Origin: Acidovorax kalamii | GTDB taxonomy: Bacteria > Pseudomonadota > Gammaproteobacteria > Burkholderiales > Burkholderiaceae_C | Direction of reading: 5' to 3' | Length of the DNA stretch: 64,000 nucleotides | NCBI RefSeq assembly: GCF_002245625.1 | Contig: NZ_NOIG01000003.1 | Span: 1-64,000, forward strand | Shown here: positions 53,244 through 63,200 of the stretch, in pieces | How the letters are laid out: every line of letters begins with the position of its first letter | Position numbering within the stretch: position 1 is the stretch's first letter | Notes under the pieces: generated by a model | Database searches by the model: none | What the model saw: the letters and a program-made list of their open reading frames with translations, nothing else | Told to the model about the DNA's origin: nothing | Translations under genes and position numbers: made by a program

Positions 53244-54620
53244 TCACCGGCGCTGCACCAGGCCCAGCACGGCCTGCGCCGTGGCCTGCGCCGCCCCCCG
53301 GTGGGCGGTGGAAAAGCGGCTGGCGCGCTCACTGGCCGCCGCGTGGGCGGCCGGGTCCAGGGCCAGACCTGTGGCCTGGGCGATGCCCTCGGCCATGTCG
53401 CCAACGCGTTGCGCAGCGCCAGCGGCGCAGGCCAGTTCGGCCGCCTCGGCAAAGTTGAAGGTGTGGGGCCCCAGCACCACCGGGCAGCCGCAGGCGGCGG
53501 CTTCGATGAGGTTCTGCCCCCCCAGCGGGGCAAAACTGCCGCCCAGCATGGCGACATGGGCCAGGCCGTAGTACAGCGCCATCTCGCCCAGCGAGTCGCC
53601 CAGCCATACGTCGGCGGCGCCGGGTGCGCCCGTCCAGGTGCTGCGGCGGGACACGGTGAGGCCTGCCTGCAGCAGCAGCTGGTGCACCTCGTCAAAACGC
53701 TGCGGGTGGCGTGGCACGATGAGCCACTGCACGGGGTGTACGGTGCGTGCGGCGTCCTCTCTATCCTCAGTCGATGGTGCTTCACTATTGATAGCGGCTT
53801 GGGCAAGCTGGACGCTCGCAGAGGCCGTTTTTGACCTCAATTTTTCCAGCCACAGCGCCTCTTCACCTTCGCGGCTGCTGGCGAGCATGACCACGGGGCG
53901 CTGCGCCTGTGCGCGCCAGCTGCGGCCCTGCGCCAGTTGGGCGGCGTCGGGCACCACGTCGAACTTGAGGTTGCCGAACACGCCTGCCACCCGTGCGCCG
54001 ATGGCACGCAGCCGCTGGGCGTCGTCCTCGGTCTGGGCCCAGACGGCGGCCAGGTTGCTGTAGGCGGGGCGCGCCAGTGCGGCCAGGCGCTGCGCGTTGC
54101 GCAGGGATTTGGCATTGAGCCGCGCATTGGCCAGCACCAGTGGCACCCTGTGCGCGCGGCAGCCGGCCACCAGGTTGGGCCAGACCTCGGTCTCCATCAG
54201 GATGCCGATGGCCGGGCGGAACTTGCGCAGGAACCGCGACACGGCGCCGGGGGTGTCCCAGGGCTGCCATACCTGCACGTCGCCGGGCTGCAGCAGCTTT
54301 TCGCCTTCGGCCCGGCCGGTGGCGGTGCCGTGGGTGAGCAGCAGGCGCATGCCGGGCAACTGCTCGCGCAACGCGGCCAGCAGGATGGCTGCGGCCCGCG
54401 TTTCGCCCAGGGATACCGCATGGATCCATACAAACCGGCCCAGCGGGTCGGAGCCGCTGTGCATCATCAGGCTGTCGATGGGCGCGGGATAGCGGCCAAA
54501 TCGCTCGCCAATGGCGACACCGTACCCTGGCTCGGCCTTGGCGCGGCGGCGCAGCTTGCGGCGCAGCAGGGGCTGGGCGCCCCAGGTCACCACCGAGTAC
54601 AGGGCGCGGGCGGGGTTCAT
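53244..54620 (-). CDS. waaA: 3-deoxy-D-manno-octulosonic acid transferase (Kdo transferase)
   Basis: This 458-residue glycosyltransferase adds Kdo to lipid A. It has an N-terminal membrane anchor, the conserved HAVSLGETRAAAILLAALRE region with the catalytic Glu, LMETEVWPNL and the C-terminal GGSFAPLGGQNLIEAAACG Kdo-binding motif (shown in part: GGSFAPLGGQNLIE). Residues about 268-303 (SKTASASVQLAQAAINSEAP, onward) are an insertion encoded by a dispersed-repeat copy, in frame and without breaking the gene. It overlaps the upstream amidohydrolase by four bases. Confidence 0.93.
   Translation of the reverse strand: MNPARALYSVVTWGAQPLLRRKLRRRAKAEPGYGVAIGERFGRYPAPIDSLMMHSGSDPLGRFVWIHAVSLGETRAAAILLAALREQLPGMRLLLTHGTATGRAEGEKLLQPGDVQVWQPWDTPGAVSRFLRKFRPAIGILMETEVWPNLVAGCRAHRVPLVLANARLNAKSLRNAQRLAALARPAYSNLAAVWAQTEDDAQRLRAIGARVAGVFGNLKFDVVPDAAQLAQGRSWRAQAQRPVVMLASSREGEEALWLEKLRSKTASASVQLAQAAINSEAPSTEDREDAARTVHPVQWLIVPRHPQRFDEVHQLLLQAGLTVSRRSTWTGAPGAADVWLGDSLGEMALYYGLAHVAMLGGSFAPLGGQNLIEAAACGCPVVLGPHTFNFAEAAELACAAGAAQRVGDMAEGIAQATGLALDPAAHAAASERASRFSTAHRGAAQATAQAVLGLVQRR
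53784..53842 (+). repeat. Dispersed repeat, copy 6, inside waaA
   Basis: CTATTGATAGCGGCTTGGGC, ACGCTCGCAGAGGCCG and TTTTTG match the family well. It is in frame in waaA and encodes a stretch of about 20 residues between the two glycosyltransferase halves, antisense to the repeat. Confidence 0.7.
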
Positions 54621-55417
54621 GCCACGGCGGCCAGGTGCTGGAGGTCCACGGCCACCACGCCGCCACTCCAGCCGCAGTCGCCCCGGGCAGCCCAGACGAT
54701 GCAGGGCGCATCGCCCTCGGCCGCCACCACGCAGCGGCCGCCGGGCTCCCAGACCGCGCTGCGGCCCGCGCTGACGTAGCCGCCGGACGGCCCGCTGTAG
54801 TTGGCCAGCAGCACGGCCATGGCGTGCTCGCGTGCGTAGTCCTGCAGCAATGCCGATTCGGGGCCGTAGCCCTGGTGGCTGATCAGGGCCCCGGCCGCAT
54901 ACAGCGCTGCGCCTGCGCCATGCGCGGCACGGGCGTGTTCAGGGTGGGTGATGTCTGCACACACCGCCATGCCCGTGGGCTCGCCCGCGAGCAGATGCAC
55001 CTGCGCGTCGTGGGTGCCCGCACTGGCAAAACGCTCTTCGCTGGTGTGCAGGTGCCGCTTGCGGTACAGCGCCACGCTGCCATCGGGTGCCAGCACCCAG
55101 GCGCCAATCGCAGGCAAGGCGCCCGCCTGCACGGGCGCTGCGGGCCCACCCACCACGATGGCCATGCCCTGCTCGCGCGCAGCCTGACGCAGGGGGGCCA
55201 GCGCTGCATGGTCGGCATCCAGCACGTTGGCGGCCAGCACTGCGGGCTCGTAGCCGGTGAGCGACAGTTCGGGGAACACCAGCACCTGCACGCCCTCGCT
55301 GGCTGCCACCCGCACAAAAGCCAGGTGGATCAACACATTGCGGGCCACGTCCCCGGGGACGGACGGCGACTGTGCAGCGGCGATGCGCAGGGGGGTGGAC
55401 ACGGTGGGGTTGTTCAC
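54617..55417 (-). CDS. Carbon-nitrogen hydrolase (nitrilase superfamily)
   Basis: This 266-residue amidohydrolase has the Glu-Lys-Cys triad: Glu in VFPELSLTGYE, Lys in ALYRKRHLHT and Cys in GMAVCADITHP. The family includes amidases and ω-amidase-like enzymes; substrate unknown. It overlaps waaA by four bases (ATGA), so the two may be co-translated. Confidence 0.9.
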   Translation of the reverse strand: MNNPTVSTPLRIAAAQSPSVPGDVARNVLIHLAFVRVAASEGVQVLVFPELSLTGYEPAVLAANVLDADHAALAPLRQAAREQGMAIVVGGPAAPVQAGALPAIGAWVLAPDGSVALYRKRHLHTSEERFASAGTHDAQVHLLAGEPTGMAVCADITHPEHARAAHGAGAALYAAGALISHQGYGPESALLQDYAREHAMAVLLANYSGPSGGYVSAGRSAVWEPGGRCVVAAEGDAPCIVWAARGDCGWSGGVVAVDLQHLAAVA

Positions 55418-55467
55418 GCGGGCAGCTCGGTCAGGAAGGTGGCGAATACGGACTTATCGAAGCGCGC

Positions 55468-56856
55468 TCAGTGGCTGGCCGCGCCCACATGGGCGTCGGG
55501 CTTGACCTTGTGCAGCAGCGCCAGCATGGCGGCCTCGATGCGCGCCAGCGCCTCGGGGGTGTGGCCTTCAAAGCGCAGCACCAGCACGGGCGTGGTGTTG
55601 CTGGCGCGGATCAGGCCAAAACCGTCGGGCCAGTCCACACGCAGGCCGTCGATGGTGCTCACCGTGGCGGGCCCGGCAAACTGGCCTGCGGCCAGGGCCT
55701 GCAGCTCGGCCGTAAGCCGGTGGGGTTCGCCCTCGGCGCAGGCCACGTTCAGTTCGGGCGTCGAGAAGCTGGTGGGCAGCGCGTTGAGCACGGCGCTCGG
55801 GTCCTGGGACTTGCTCAAAATCTCCAGCAGGCGGCAGCCCGCATAGGTGCCGTCGTCAAAGCCGTACCAGCGCTCCTTGAAGAAGATATGGCCGCTCATC
55901 TCGCCGCCCAGTGGGGAGTTGGTCTCCTTCATGCGGGCCTTGATGAGCGAGTGGCCGGTCTTGAACATCACCGGCACGCCGCCAGCGGCCGCCACGGCAG
56001 GCGCCAGGCGTTGGGTGCACTTCACGTCAAAGATGATCTCGCCGCCGGGCACGCGAGAGAGCACGTCCTGCGCAAACAGCATCATCTGGCGGTCAGGGAA
56101 GATGTTGGTGCCGTCCTTGGTCACGATGCCCAGGCGGTCGCCGTCGCCGTCAAAGGCCAGGCCCAGTTCTGCGTCGCTGGTCTTCAGGGCATCGATCAGG
56201 TCGCGCAGGTTCTCGGGCTTGCTCGGGTCGGGGTGGTGGTTGGGGAAGTTGCCGTCCACCTCGGAGAACAGCTCGATCACCTCGCAGCCCAGGGCCCGGA
56301 AGATGGCCGGGGCCGAGGCGCCCGCGATGCCGTTGCCGCAGTCCACCACAATCTTCATGGGGCGGGCCAGCTTCACGTCGCCCACGATGCGTTCGCGGTA
56401 GGTGGGCAGCACATCCACGCTGCGCACCGAGCCGCCGGGCAGCAGCTGCCAGCTTTCCTGTTCCATGGTGCGGCGCAGGCCCTGGATTTCTTCGCCATAG
56501 ATAGCGCGGCCATTCAGCACCATCTTGAAGCCGTTGTAGTCCTTGGGGTTGTGGCTACCCGTGACCTGGATGCCGCTGTTGCACAGCGTGCTGGCCGCAA
56601 AGTACAAAAGCGGCGTGGTGACCAGGCCCACGTCGATCACTTCGATGCCCGCCTCCACCAGCCCCTGGATGAGCGCCGCCGACATGGCGGGGCCCGACAG
56701 GCGCCCGTCGCGCCCCACGGCCACCGTGGTCTGCCCCTCGGCGCGGGCGGCGGTGCCAAAGGCCCGGCCCAAGCCCAGGGCGACTTCTTCGTTCAGGGTG
56801 GAGGGCACGATGCCACGGATGTCGTAGGCTTTGAAAATGGCGGGCGTCGGTTGCAC
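55468..56856 (-). CDS. Phosphomannomutase/phosphoglucomutase
   Basis: This 462-residue α-D-phosphohexomutase interconverts mannose or glucose 1- and 6-phosphates. The catalytic phospho-Ser is in VTGSHNPKDYNG, the metal-binding loop is DGDGDRLG, the sugar-binding loop is GEMSGH, and the C-terminal phosphate loop is RASNTTPVLVLR. It should supply GDP-mannose or glucose precursors for cell-surface sugars, in keeping with waaA nearby. It is 50 bases upstream of the nitrilase-fold gene. Confidence 0.92.
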   Translation of the reverse strand: MQPTPAIFKAYDIRGIVPSTLNEEVALGLGRAFGTAARAEGQTTVAVGRDGRLSGPAMSAALIQGLVEAGIEVIDVGLVTTPLLYFAASTLCNSGIQVTGSHNPKDYNGFKMVLNGRAIYGEEIQGLRRTMEQESWQLLPGGSVRSVDVLPTYRERIVGDVKLARPMKIVVDCGNGIAGASAPAIFRALGCEVIELFSEVDGNFPNHHPDPSKPENLRDLIDALKTSDAELGLAFDGDGDRLGIVTKDGTNIFPDRQMMLFAQDVLSRVPGGEIIFDVKCTQRLAPAVAAAGGVPVMFKTGHSLIKARMKETNSPLGGEMSGHIFFKERWYGFDDGTYAGCRLLEILSKSQDPSAVLNALPTSFSTPELNVACAEGEPHRLTAELQALAAGQFAGPATVSTIDGLRVDWPDGFGLIRASNTTPVLVLRFEGHTPEALARIEAAMLALLHKVKPDAHVGAASH

Positions 56857-56997
56857 GTCGAAAGACCTTTAGCGATGGGTGTTGAAGAGCCGGCTGCATT
56901 GTAGGCGGGGCCCCTGCCCGGGCTTCCCCTGCCCGCTCCATCGGAGCGCCCTCAGGCACATGTCCGAAAACGGCCAGTGCAGCCGGGCCCGCTCTCT

Positions 56998-58563
56998 ATG
57001 ATCCAGCCCATGACCTTGCCTCCCCTGCCCGCTGCGCCCGGCGCCGACACCCCCTCGGACGAGGGACGCTACCTGGCCGTGCTGGCCCGGGACGCGCGCT
57101 TTGACGGGCACTTCTTCACGGCCGTGACGTCCACCGGCATCTACTGCCGCCCGGTGTGCGCCGTGCGCGCGCCCCGGCGCGAGAACTGCCGCTTTTTTGC
57201 ACTGGCCGCGCAGGCCGAACACGCGGGTTTTCGCCCCTGCCTGCGCTGTCGGCCCGAGCTGGCGCCCCAGGCGCTGGTGTGGTCGGTGCAGGACGCAAGC
57301 AGCATCCTGGTGCAGCAGGCCGTGCGCCTGCTGGATGCGCCCGACCTCTGGCCCACCCCCCCCGCACCGGGCGAAGGCAGCGCCACCGTGGCCCGCCTGG
57401 CCGAGCGCCTGGGCGTGAGCGACCGGCACCTGCGCCGCATTTTTGAAGCGGCCCTGGGCGTGTCACCCCTGCAATACCTGCAGACCCGCCGCCTGCTCAC
57501 GGCCAAACAACTGCTCACCGACACGCGCATGCCCGTCACGCAGGTGGCGCTGGCCAGCGGCTTTGCCAGCGTGCGGCGCTTCAACGCGGCGTTTGCGGGG
57601 CACTACGGGCTCAACCCCACCCAGCTGCGGCGCAGCGGCACCACCACGGCCGCATCGGCAGCGACCGAAGGCGGCAGCACGCTGCTGCGCCTGGCCTGGC
57701 GGCCACCGTTTGATGTGGCGGCGCTGCTGGCGTTTTTTGAACGGCGGCAGTTCCATGGCGTGGAATGGGTGCTGCCCGAAGTGGCCACCCTGCGCCGCAC
57801 AGTGCGCCTGCCCGCCAGCGTCACCGGCCTGGGCCAGGAGACCACCGGCTGGTTCAGCGCCCGTTTTGACGTGGCGCGCCACCAGGTGCTGCTGCAGACC
57901 AGCGACAGCCTGTACCCCGTGCTGCCGCTGGTGATCCGCCGCGTGCGCGCCATGCTGGATCTGGACGCCGACCCGGCCGCCATCAACACCGTGCTGCACA
58001 GCGCCTTCCCCAACGGGGACGGCCTGCGCGTGCCCGGCGCGTTCGACGGCTTTGAGCTCGCCGTGCGTGCCGTGCTGGGCCAGCAGATCACCGTGGCCGC
58101 TGCACGCACCCTGGGCCAGCGGTTGGTGGAGCGGCTGGGCGAGCCCATCGAAACGCCCTGGCCCGGGCTGAACCGCCTGTTCCCCACCGCCGCCACGCTG
58201 GCCGTCGCCGAAGGCGACACCCTGGGCCAGCTGGGCATCGTGCGCCAGCGTCAGGCGGCCATCGTCGCGCTGGCCCGGGCCGTGGACAGTGGTGGCCTCG
58301 CCCTGCACGCAGGCGCCGATGTGGCCAGCACCACGGCCGCGCTGTGTGCGCTGCCGGGCATTGGCGACTGGACGGCGCAGTACATCGCCATGCGCGTGCT
58401 GCGCTGGCCCGATGCCTTCCCGGCCGGGGACGTGGCGCTGCACAAGGCGCTGGGCGTACAGGGCCAGAAGAACCCGGCCCGGGCGGCCACTGCGGCATCC
58501 GAACCCTGGCGCCCCTGGCGCAGCTACGCCGTGCTGCGCGCGTGGGCTGCATTGCCCCAATAG
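56998..58563 (+). CDS. Ada-type regulator fused to AlkA 3-methyladenine glycosylase
   Basis: This protein of about 521 residues has three parts. The Ada metal-binding domain (TGIYCRPVC, then CLRCRPEL) supplies four Cys; the Cys of YCRPVC accepts methyl from phosphotriesters. An AraC-type helix-turn-helix follows (ARLAERLGVSDRHLRRIFEA). The C-terminal half is an AlkA glycosylase with a HhH-GPD motif (LPGIGDWTAQYIAMRVLRWP and the catalytic Asp in AGDVAL). It would sense methylation and excise alkylated bases. A GTG at 56977 and an ATG at 57010 are other possible starts. The stop codon is the first triplet of a dispersed repeat. Confidence 0.92.
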   Translation: MIQPMTLPPLPAAPGADTPSDEGRYLAVLARDARFDGHFFTAVTSTGIYCRPVCAVRAPRRENCRFFALAAQAEHAGFRPCLRCRPELAPQALVWSVQDASSILVQQAVRLLDAPDLWPTPPAPGEGSATVARLAERLGVSDRHLRRIFEAALGVSPLQYLQTRRLLTAKQLLTDTRMPVTQVALASGFASVRRFNAAFAGHYGLNPTQLRRSGTTTAASAATEGGSTLLRLAWRPPFDVAALLAFFERRQFHGVEWVLPEVATLRRTVRLPASVTGLGQETTGWFSARFDVARHQVLLQTSDSLYPVLPLVIRRVRAMLDLDADPAAINTVLHSAFPNGDGLRVPGAFDGFELAVRAVLGQQITVAAARTLGQRLVERLGEPIETPWPGLNRLFPTAATLAVAEGDTLGQLGIVRQRQAAIVALARAVDSGGLALHAGADVASTTAALCALPGIGDWTAQYIAMRVLRWPDAFPAGDVALHKALGVQGQKNPARAATAASEPWRPWRSYAVLRAWAALPQ

Positions 58564-58617
58564 CTATCAAAACAATAGCTACTAGCGCTTACCCATCGCG
58601 CGCAGAGGCCCTTTTTT
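58561..58617 (+). repeat. Dispersed repeat, copy 7 (best consensus copy)
   Basis: TAGCTATCAAAACAATAGCT, ACTAGCGCTTACCCATCGCG and CGCAGAGGCCCTTTTTTACC form the clearest copy. It supplies the stop codon of the Ada-AlkA gene and separates it from ogt. Confidence 0.75.
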
Positions 58618-58641
58618 ACCGAAAAAGCACAGACAACCGCC

Positions 58642-59214
58642 ATGCAATACCACCCCCACACCGTGCAAGCCCGCGCGGACACGGCCCTTGGGCCAGTGCG
58701 CCTGGCCGCCTCGCCCACCGGCCTGTGCGGCATCTGGTTCGAAGGCCAGCGCCACGAGCCCAGCCAGCAGCTCTATGGCAGCGCCGCCTGGGCCGAGGCG
58801 GACGGCCACCCGCTGCTGCAGGCGGCCGCCAGCCAGCTGCAGCAGTACCTGTGCGGCGAACGCGATGGCTTTGATCTGCCGCTGGACCTGTCGGGTGGTA
58901 CGCCCTTCCAGCAAGCGGTCTGGCAGGCCCTGCTGGCCATTGGCCGGGGCGCCACGCGCAGCTATGGCGAGCTGAGCCAGCACCTGGGCCGCCCGCGCGC
59001 CGTACGGGCGGTGGGCGCTGCCGTGGGGCGCAACCCGCTCTCCGTGGTCGTGCCTTGCCACCGCGTGCTGGGTGCCGACGGCAGCCTGACCGGTTACGCT
59101 GGCGGGCTGGACCGCAAGGCCGCGCTGCTGACGCTGGAGAATGCGCTGGCACCGGCCCAGCCATCCCTTCTCCCTCACACCCCAGGCCAGACAACAGTGA
59201 AAGGCATGTCATGA
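58642..59214 (+). CDS. ogt: Methylated-DNA--protein-cysteine methyltransferase (Ogt)
   Basis: This 190-residue suicide enzyme removes O6-methyl groups from guanine. The acceptor Cys is in VVVPCHRVLG, with GTPFQQAVWQALL and RAVGAAVGRNPL as the DNA-binding helix and Arg finger. It lies downstream of the Ada-AlkA fusion, which lacks its own O6-methyltransferase domain, so the locus restores the full adaptive response. It overlaps the EamA gene by four bases. Confidence 0.95.
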   Translation: MQYHPHTVQARADTALGPVRLAASPTGLCGIWFEGQRHEPSQQLYGSAAWAEADGHPLLQAAASQLQQYLCGERDGFDLPLDLSGGTPFQQAVWQALLAIGRGATRSYGELSQHLGRPRAVRAVGAAVGRNPLSVVVPCHRVLGADGSLTGYAGGLDRKAALLTLENALAPAQPSLLPHTPGQTTVKGMS

Positions 59215-60137
59215 CCCCATCCGGCCAACAGCCCGTCTCCAGCTGGATCGCCGAATTCATCCTGCTGGCGGCGCTGTGGGGTGCGTCGTTCTTGTTCATG
59301 CGCATGGGCGCCTCGGAGTTCGGGCCCCTGCCCATGGTGGGCCTTCGCGTGGGGCTGGCTGCCGTCTTCCTGTGGCCGATCATGCTGCGCCAGGGCCACT
59401 ATGCGGCGTTTCGCCAGCATTGGCGCCCCATCATGCTGGCTGGTGTCATCAACTCGGCCATTCCGTTTGCCCTCTTCGGCTGGGCCGTGTTGCACATCCA
59501 GACCGGGCTGGCGTCCATCCTGAACGCCACAGTGCCACTGTTTGGCGCGCTGGTGGCCTGGCTGTGGCTGGGCGACCGCATCAACCGGCTGCGCTGGGTG
59601 GGGCTGGCGCTAGGCTTTGCCGGGGTGGCCCTGCTGGCCTGGCGCGCGCCTGCGGGCACGGGCTTCAAGACCGACAGTGCCGCCTGGGCGATCGGCGCCT
59701 GCCTGCTGGCCTCGGCGTTCTATGGGCTGTCGGCCAGTTTTGCGCGGCGCCACCTCACAGACATCCCGCCCCTGGCCACGGCCACGGGCAGCCAGCTGGG
59801 TGCGGCGCTGGGCCTGGCGCTGCCCACGCTCTGGTTGTGGCCTGCGCAGATGCCCGGGCTGCGCGCCTGGGGCGCCATCGTGGCCATTGCCGTGTTGTGC
59901 ACCGGCATTGCGTACATCCTGTACTTCCGCCTCATTGCCAGCGCAGGCCCCAGCCGCGCCCTGGCCGTGACCTTCATCACACCGGTGTTCGCGGTGCTGT
60001 ATGGCGCGCTGTTCCTGGGTGAAACCATCACGCCCTGGATGATTGGCTGCGCCCTGGTGATTGTGTGCGGCACGATGTTGTCAACCGGGCTTATCAGGGG
60101 GCGCGGTGTCCCCGCCACCACTGCCGAACGCGCCTAA
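59211..60137 (+). CDS. EamA/DMT family transporter
   Basis: This 308-residue inner-membrane protein has ten hydrophobic helices in two EamA repeats (LAALWGASFLFMRMG is the first). Such proteins export amino acids or metabolites. Its ATG overlaps ogt by four bases, so it is probably in the same operon, though no functional link is obvious. Confidence 0.9.
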   Translation: MTPSGQQPVSSWIAEFILLAALWGASFLFMRMGASEFGPLPMVGLRVGLAAVFLWPIMLRQGHYAAFRQHWRPIMLAGVINSAIPFALFGWAVLHIQTGLASILNATVPLFGALVAWLWLGDRINRLRWVGLALGFAGVALLAWRAPAGTGFKTDSAAWAIGACLLASAFYGLSASFARRHLTDIPPLATATGSQLGAALGLALPTLWLWPAQMPGLRAWGAIVAIAVLCTGIAYILYFRLIASAGPSRALAVTFITPVFAVLYGALFLGETITPWMIGCALVIVCGTMLSTGLIRGRGVPATTAERA

Positions 60138-60294
60138 ACTCGGTGCATGGTTTCTGCGCCGGGTTCATGCTCTTACCCCACGGCTGTGCCGTGGCGAGAC
60201 ACCGGGTTGGAGGCGTGCCTGTGCGCCCTGCCCGGGAGGTTGAGCACACGCCCCTGCCCTGAGCCAACGCTCTCTCTGGCGCGGGCCGTTCACC

Positions 60295-63200
60295 ATGGCC
60301 CATAACGCACTGCTGGCTGGCGGACTGCTGCTCCTGATGGTGCTGGTGCTCGCGCACCTGCAACCGACCGAAATCCTGACCCCCTCCCGCCGCACGCAGG
60401 TGCTGGTGGGTGTGACTGGCGGCGTGGTGTCCGCCCTGGTGCTGGTGGTGCTCAACCTGAACGCGCCCGAGCTGGGGGTGGTGGCCTACCCCACGGCCAC
60501 CGCATTCATGACCTTGTATTTCGGGCCCATCGCAGCGGTGATCACCGCCGTCCTGGCGCTGCTGGCCATGGTCTGGAGCGAGGGCGCTGTCTGGCTGGCA
60601 GGCCTGGCCACGCTGGCGGGGGCGGCCGCCTTGGGCGCGCTGTGGCGCACGGTGGATGCCCGCCCTGGCGCCAACCCCTGGCTGGCCATTGCGGGCATGG
60701 CGGTCACCCTGCCCCTTGTGGTCTCGCTGTGCCTGGTGGCCACGGGCGGTGCCCCGGTGCCGGGCCCGGCCATCGACTGGCTGCGGCAGCTGCCCTGGTA
60801 CCACGGTGCGGGCATGCTCATCCTGGGCACGGGCCGGCAGCTGCTGGTGGGCAAGGCGCAGTCGGTGGTGGCGCTGGAGCAGGCACACCGCACGCTGGAA
60901 GAGCGCGAGCAGCAGTTGCGCCTGGCCCTTGACTCGCTGGGCGGCGGGCATTGGGAATGGGATGTGCTGGAGCGCCGCTTCCGCTGCGATGGCCACTTTT
61001 ATGAGGCCTACGGCATCACCCAGGCCGATGCCGACGCCCCCGACCTGTGGACACGCTGGTATGCCCGGCGCCACCCGGCCGACGCCGAGCGCAATGCCGC
61101 CAAGCTGGCGCGTGCCATGGACGGGCTGGAGGAAAGCTATGAGGCCGAGTTCCGCGTGCGGGACACGGAAGGCCGCTGGCGCTGGCTGATGTCGCGCGGC
61201 ACCGTGTCGCGCCGCGACGCACAGGGCAGGCCCACCGCGTTGATCGGCATGGACGTGGACATCACCGCCCACCGCGCGGCCGAGGACGCGCTGCGCTCGT
61301 CCGAAGCCAAGTACACCACCTTCTACCAGACGCTGCCCGACCCGGCGGGCATATCGCGCATTTCGGACGGCCGCTATGTGGACGTGAACCCGGCCTTCTG
61401 CGAGGTGCTGGGCCGCCCGCGCGAGGAGGTGCTCGGGCGCACCTCAACCGAGCTGCAGATCTGGGCCACCGAGCAGGAGCGCAAGCGGCTCATCGAAGCC
61501 TTCAAGCGCGACGGCAAGGTGGACCGCCTGCCGCTGGTGGCGCAGAGCAACGGCGTGCGCATCCCGGGCCTGATGTCGGCACGCTCCGTGCTTGTGGATG
61601 GCGAAAACTGCTTTGTTTTCGTTTTCCACGACATGACCGAAGCCCAACGCACCAGCGACGAACTTCGGGCGCTGAACAACCAGCTGCAGCAGGCCGGCCG
61701 CCTGGCCCGCCTGGGCGCCTGGGAGGACGAACGCGGCAAGGGGTTGGTGTACTGGTCGGAAACGTGTTTTGACATCCATGGCCTGGACCCCGGCCAGCCG
61801 CCGCCCGGCGACTACATCGACCGGCATGTGGCCCCCGCCTACCGCGAGGCGCTGCGCGAAAGGTTCCGCGAAAGCATTCGCTCGCGCACCGCCTGGAGCA
61901 TGGAGATGGAGGTGCAGCACGCCGACGGCCACCTGCTGTGGATACGCGCACGCGGCGAGCCCGTGATCGAAAACGGCCGGGTGGTGAGCGTGCGCGGCGT
62001 GATGCAGGACATCGACGAGGCCAAACGCGCCGAGCAGCGCCTGCGCCAGTCCGAAGAGCGCTTTTCGCGCATTTTCCACCTCATGCCCTACCCCATGGGG
62101 CTGTCCCGGCGCAGCAACGGTCAGTATGTGGACATCAACCCCGCCTGGGTCGAGATGCTGGGCATCCCGCGCAATGAGGCGATTGGCCGCACGGGCATCG
62201 AGCTGGGCATCTTCACGTCCGAAGAGCGCCAGCACCTTATCGACCAGGTGGACGCCAGCGGCCAGGTCAGCGACCACGAAATGACGCTGAACGTGCGTGG
62301 CGGCCTACCCCGCACGGTGTTGCAGTCCATGCGCGCGACCGAATTCGACGGCCAGCCCTGCTGGCTGTTCTCGGTGCACGACATCACCGACCGAAAGCGC
62401 GAGGAGGAACAGGTGCGCGAGCGCGAGGAGCTGCTGTCGCTCACCTTCTCCGCCGCGTCGCTGGGGCGGTGGGACTGGAACCTGCAGACCGGCCTGGTCA
62501 CGGGCGACAGCCGCTGGCGTGCCATGCGCGGCCTGGAGGCCCCTGGCAACGCGCCCTTGTCGGTGCAGTGGACCAACGCCGTTGCGGCCGATGACATCGA
62601 ACGCATCCAGGCTGAACTGGCGCGCCACACCACCAACCCGGGCACTCCATTTGATGCCACCTGGCGCGTGAACCCGCCCGGCGAAGCCACCCGCTGGGTG
62701 CGCAACCTGGGCAAGATCGTGGGGTTTGACAGCCACGGCAACCCCGCCCGCATGCTGGGCGTGGCCATCGACGTGACCCCCCAGCGCGAGCAGGAAGTCA
62801 TGCTGCAGCGGCTGGCGCTGTTCGATGCCCTCACCGGCCTGCCCAACCGCGTGCTGCTGGCGCGCAAGCTGCAGGAAAGCATGGACCTGGCCCGCGAGAA
62901 CGGCACCCAGCTGGGCGTGGCCTACCTCGACCTGGACGGCTTCAAGCCTGTGAACGACCGCCTGGGCCATGGCGCGGGTGACCGCTTGCTGGTGGTGGTG
63001 GCGGGCCGCCTCACCCGGGCGCTGCGGGGGCTGGACTGTGTGGCACGCCTGGGCGGCGACGAGTTCGTGATCCTCATGCCCGGGCTGGGCTCGGTCAGCG
63101 ACTGCGAGCGCCTGCTCGAACGCGTGATGGAAAGCATCTCGGCCCCCTACACGCTGGATGCCGAGCGGGTGGTCGTCACGGCCAGCATTGGCTACACCGT

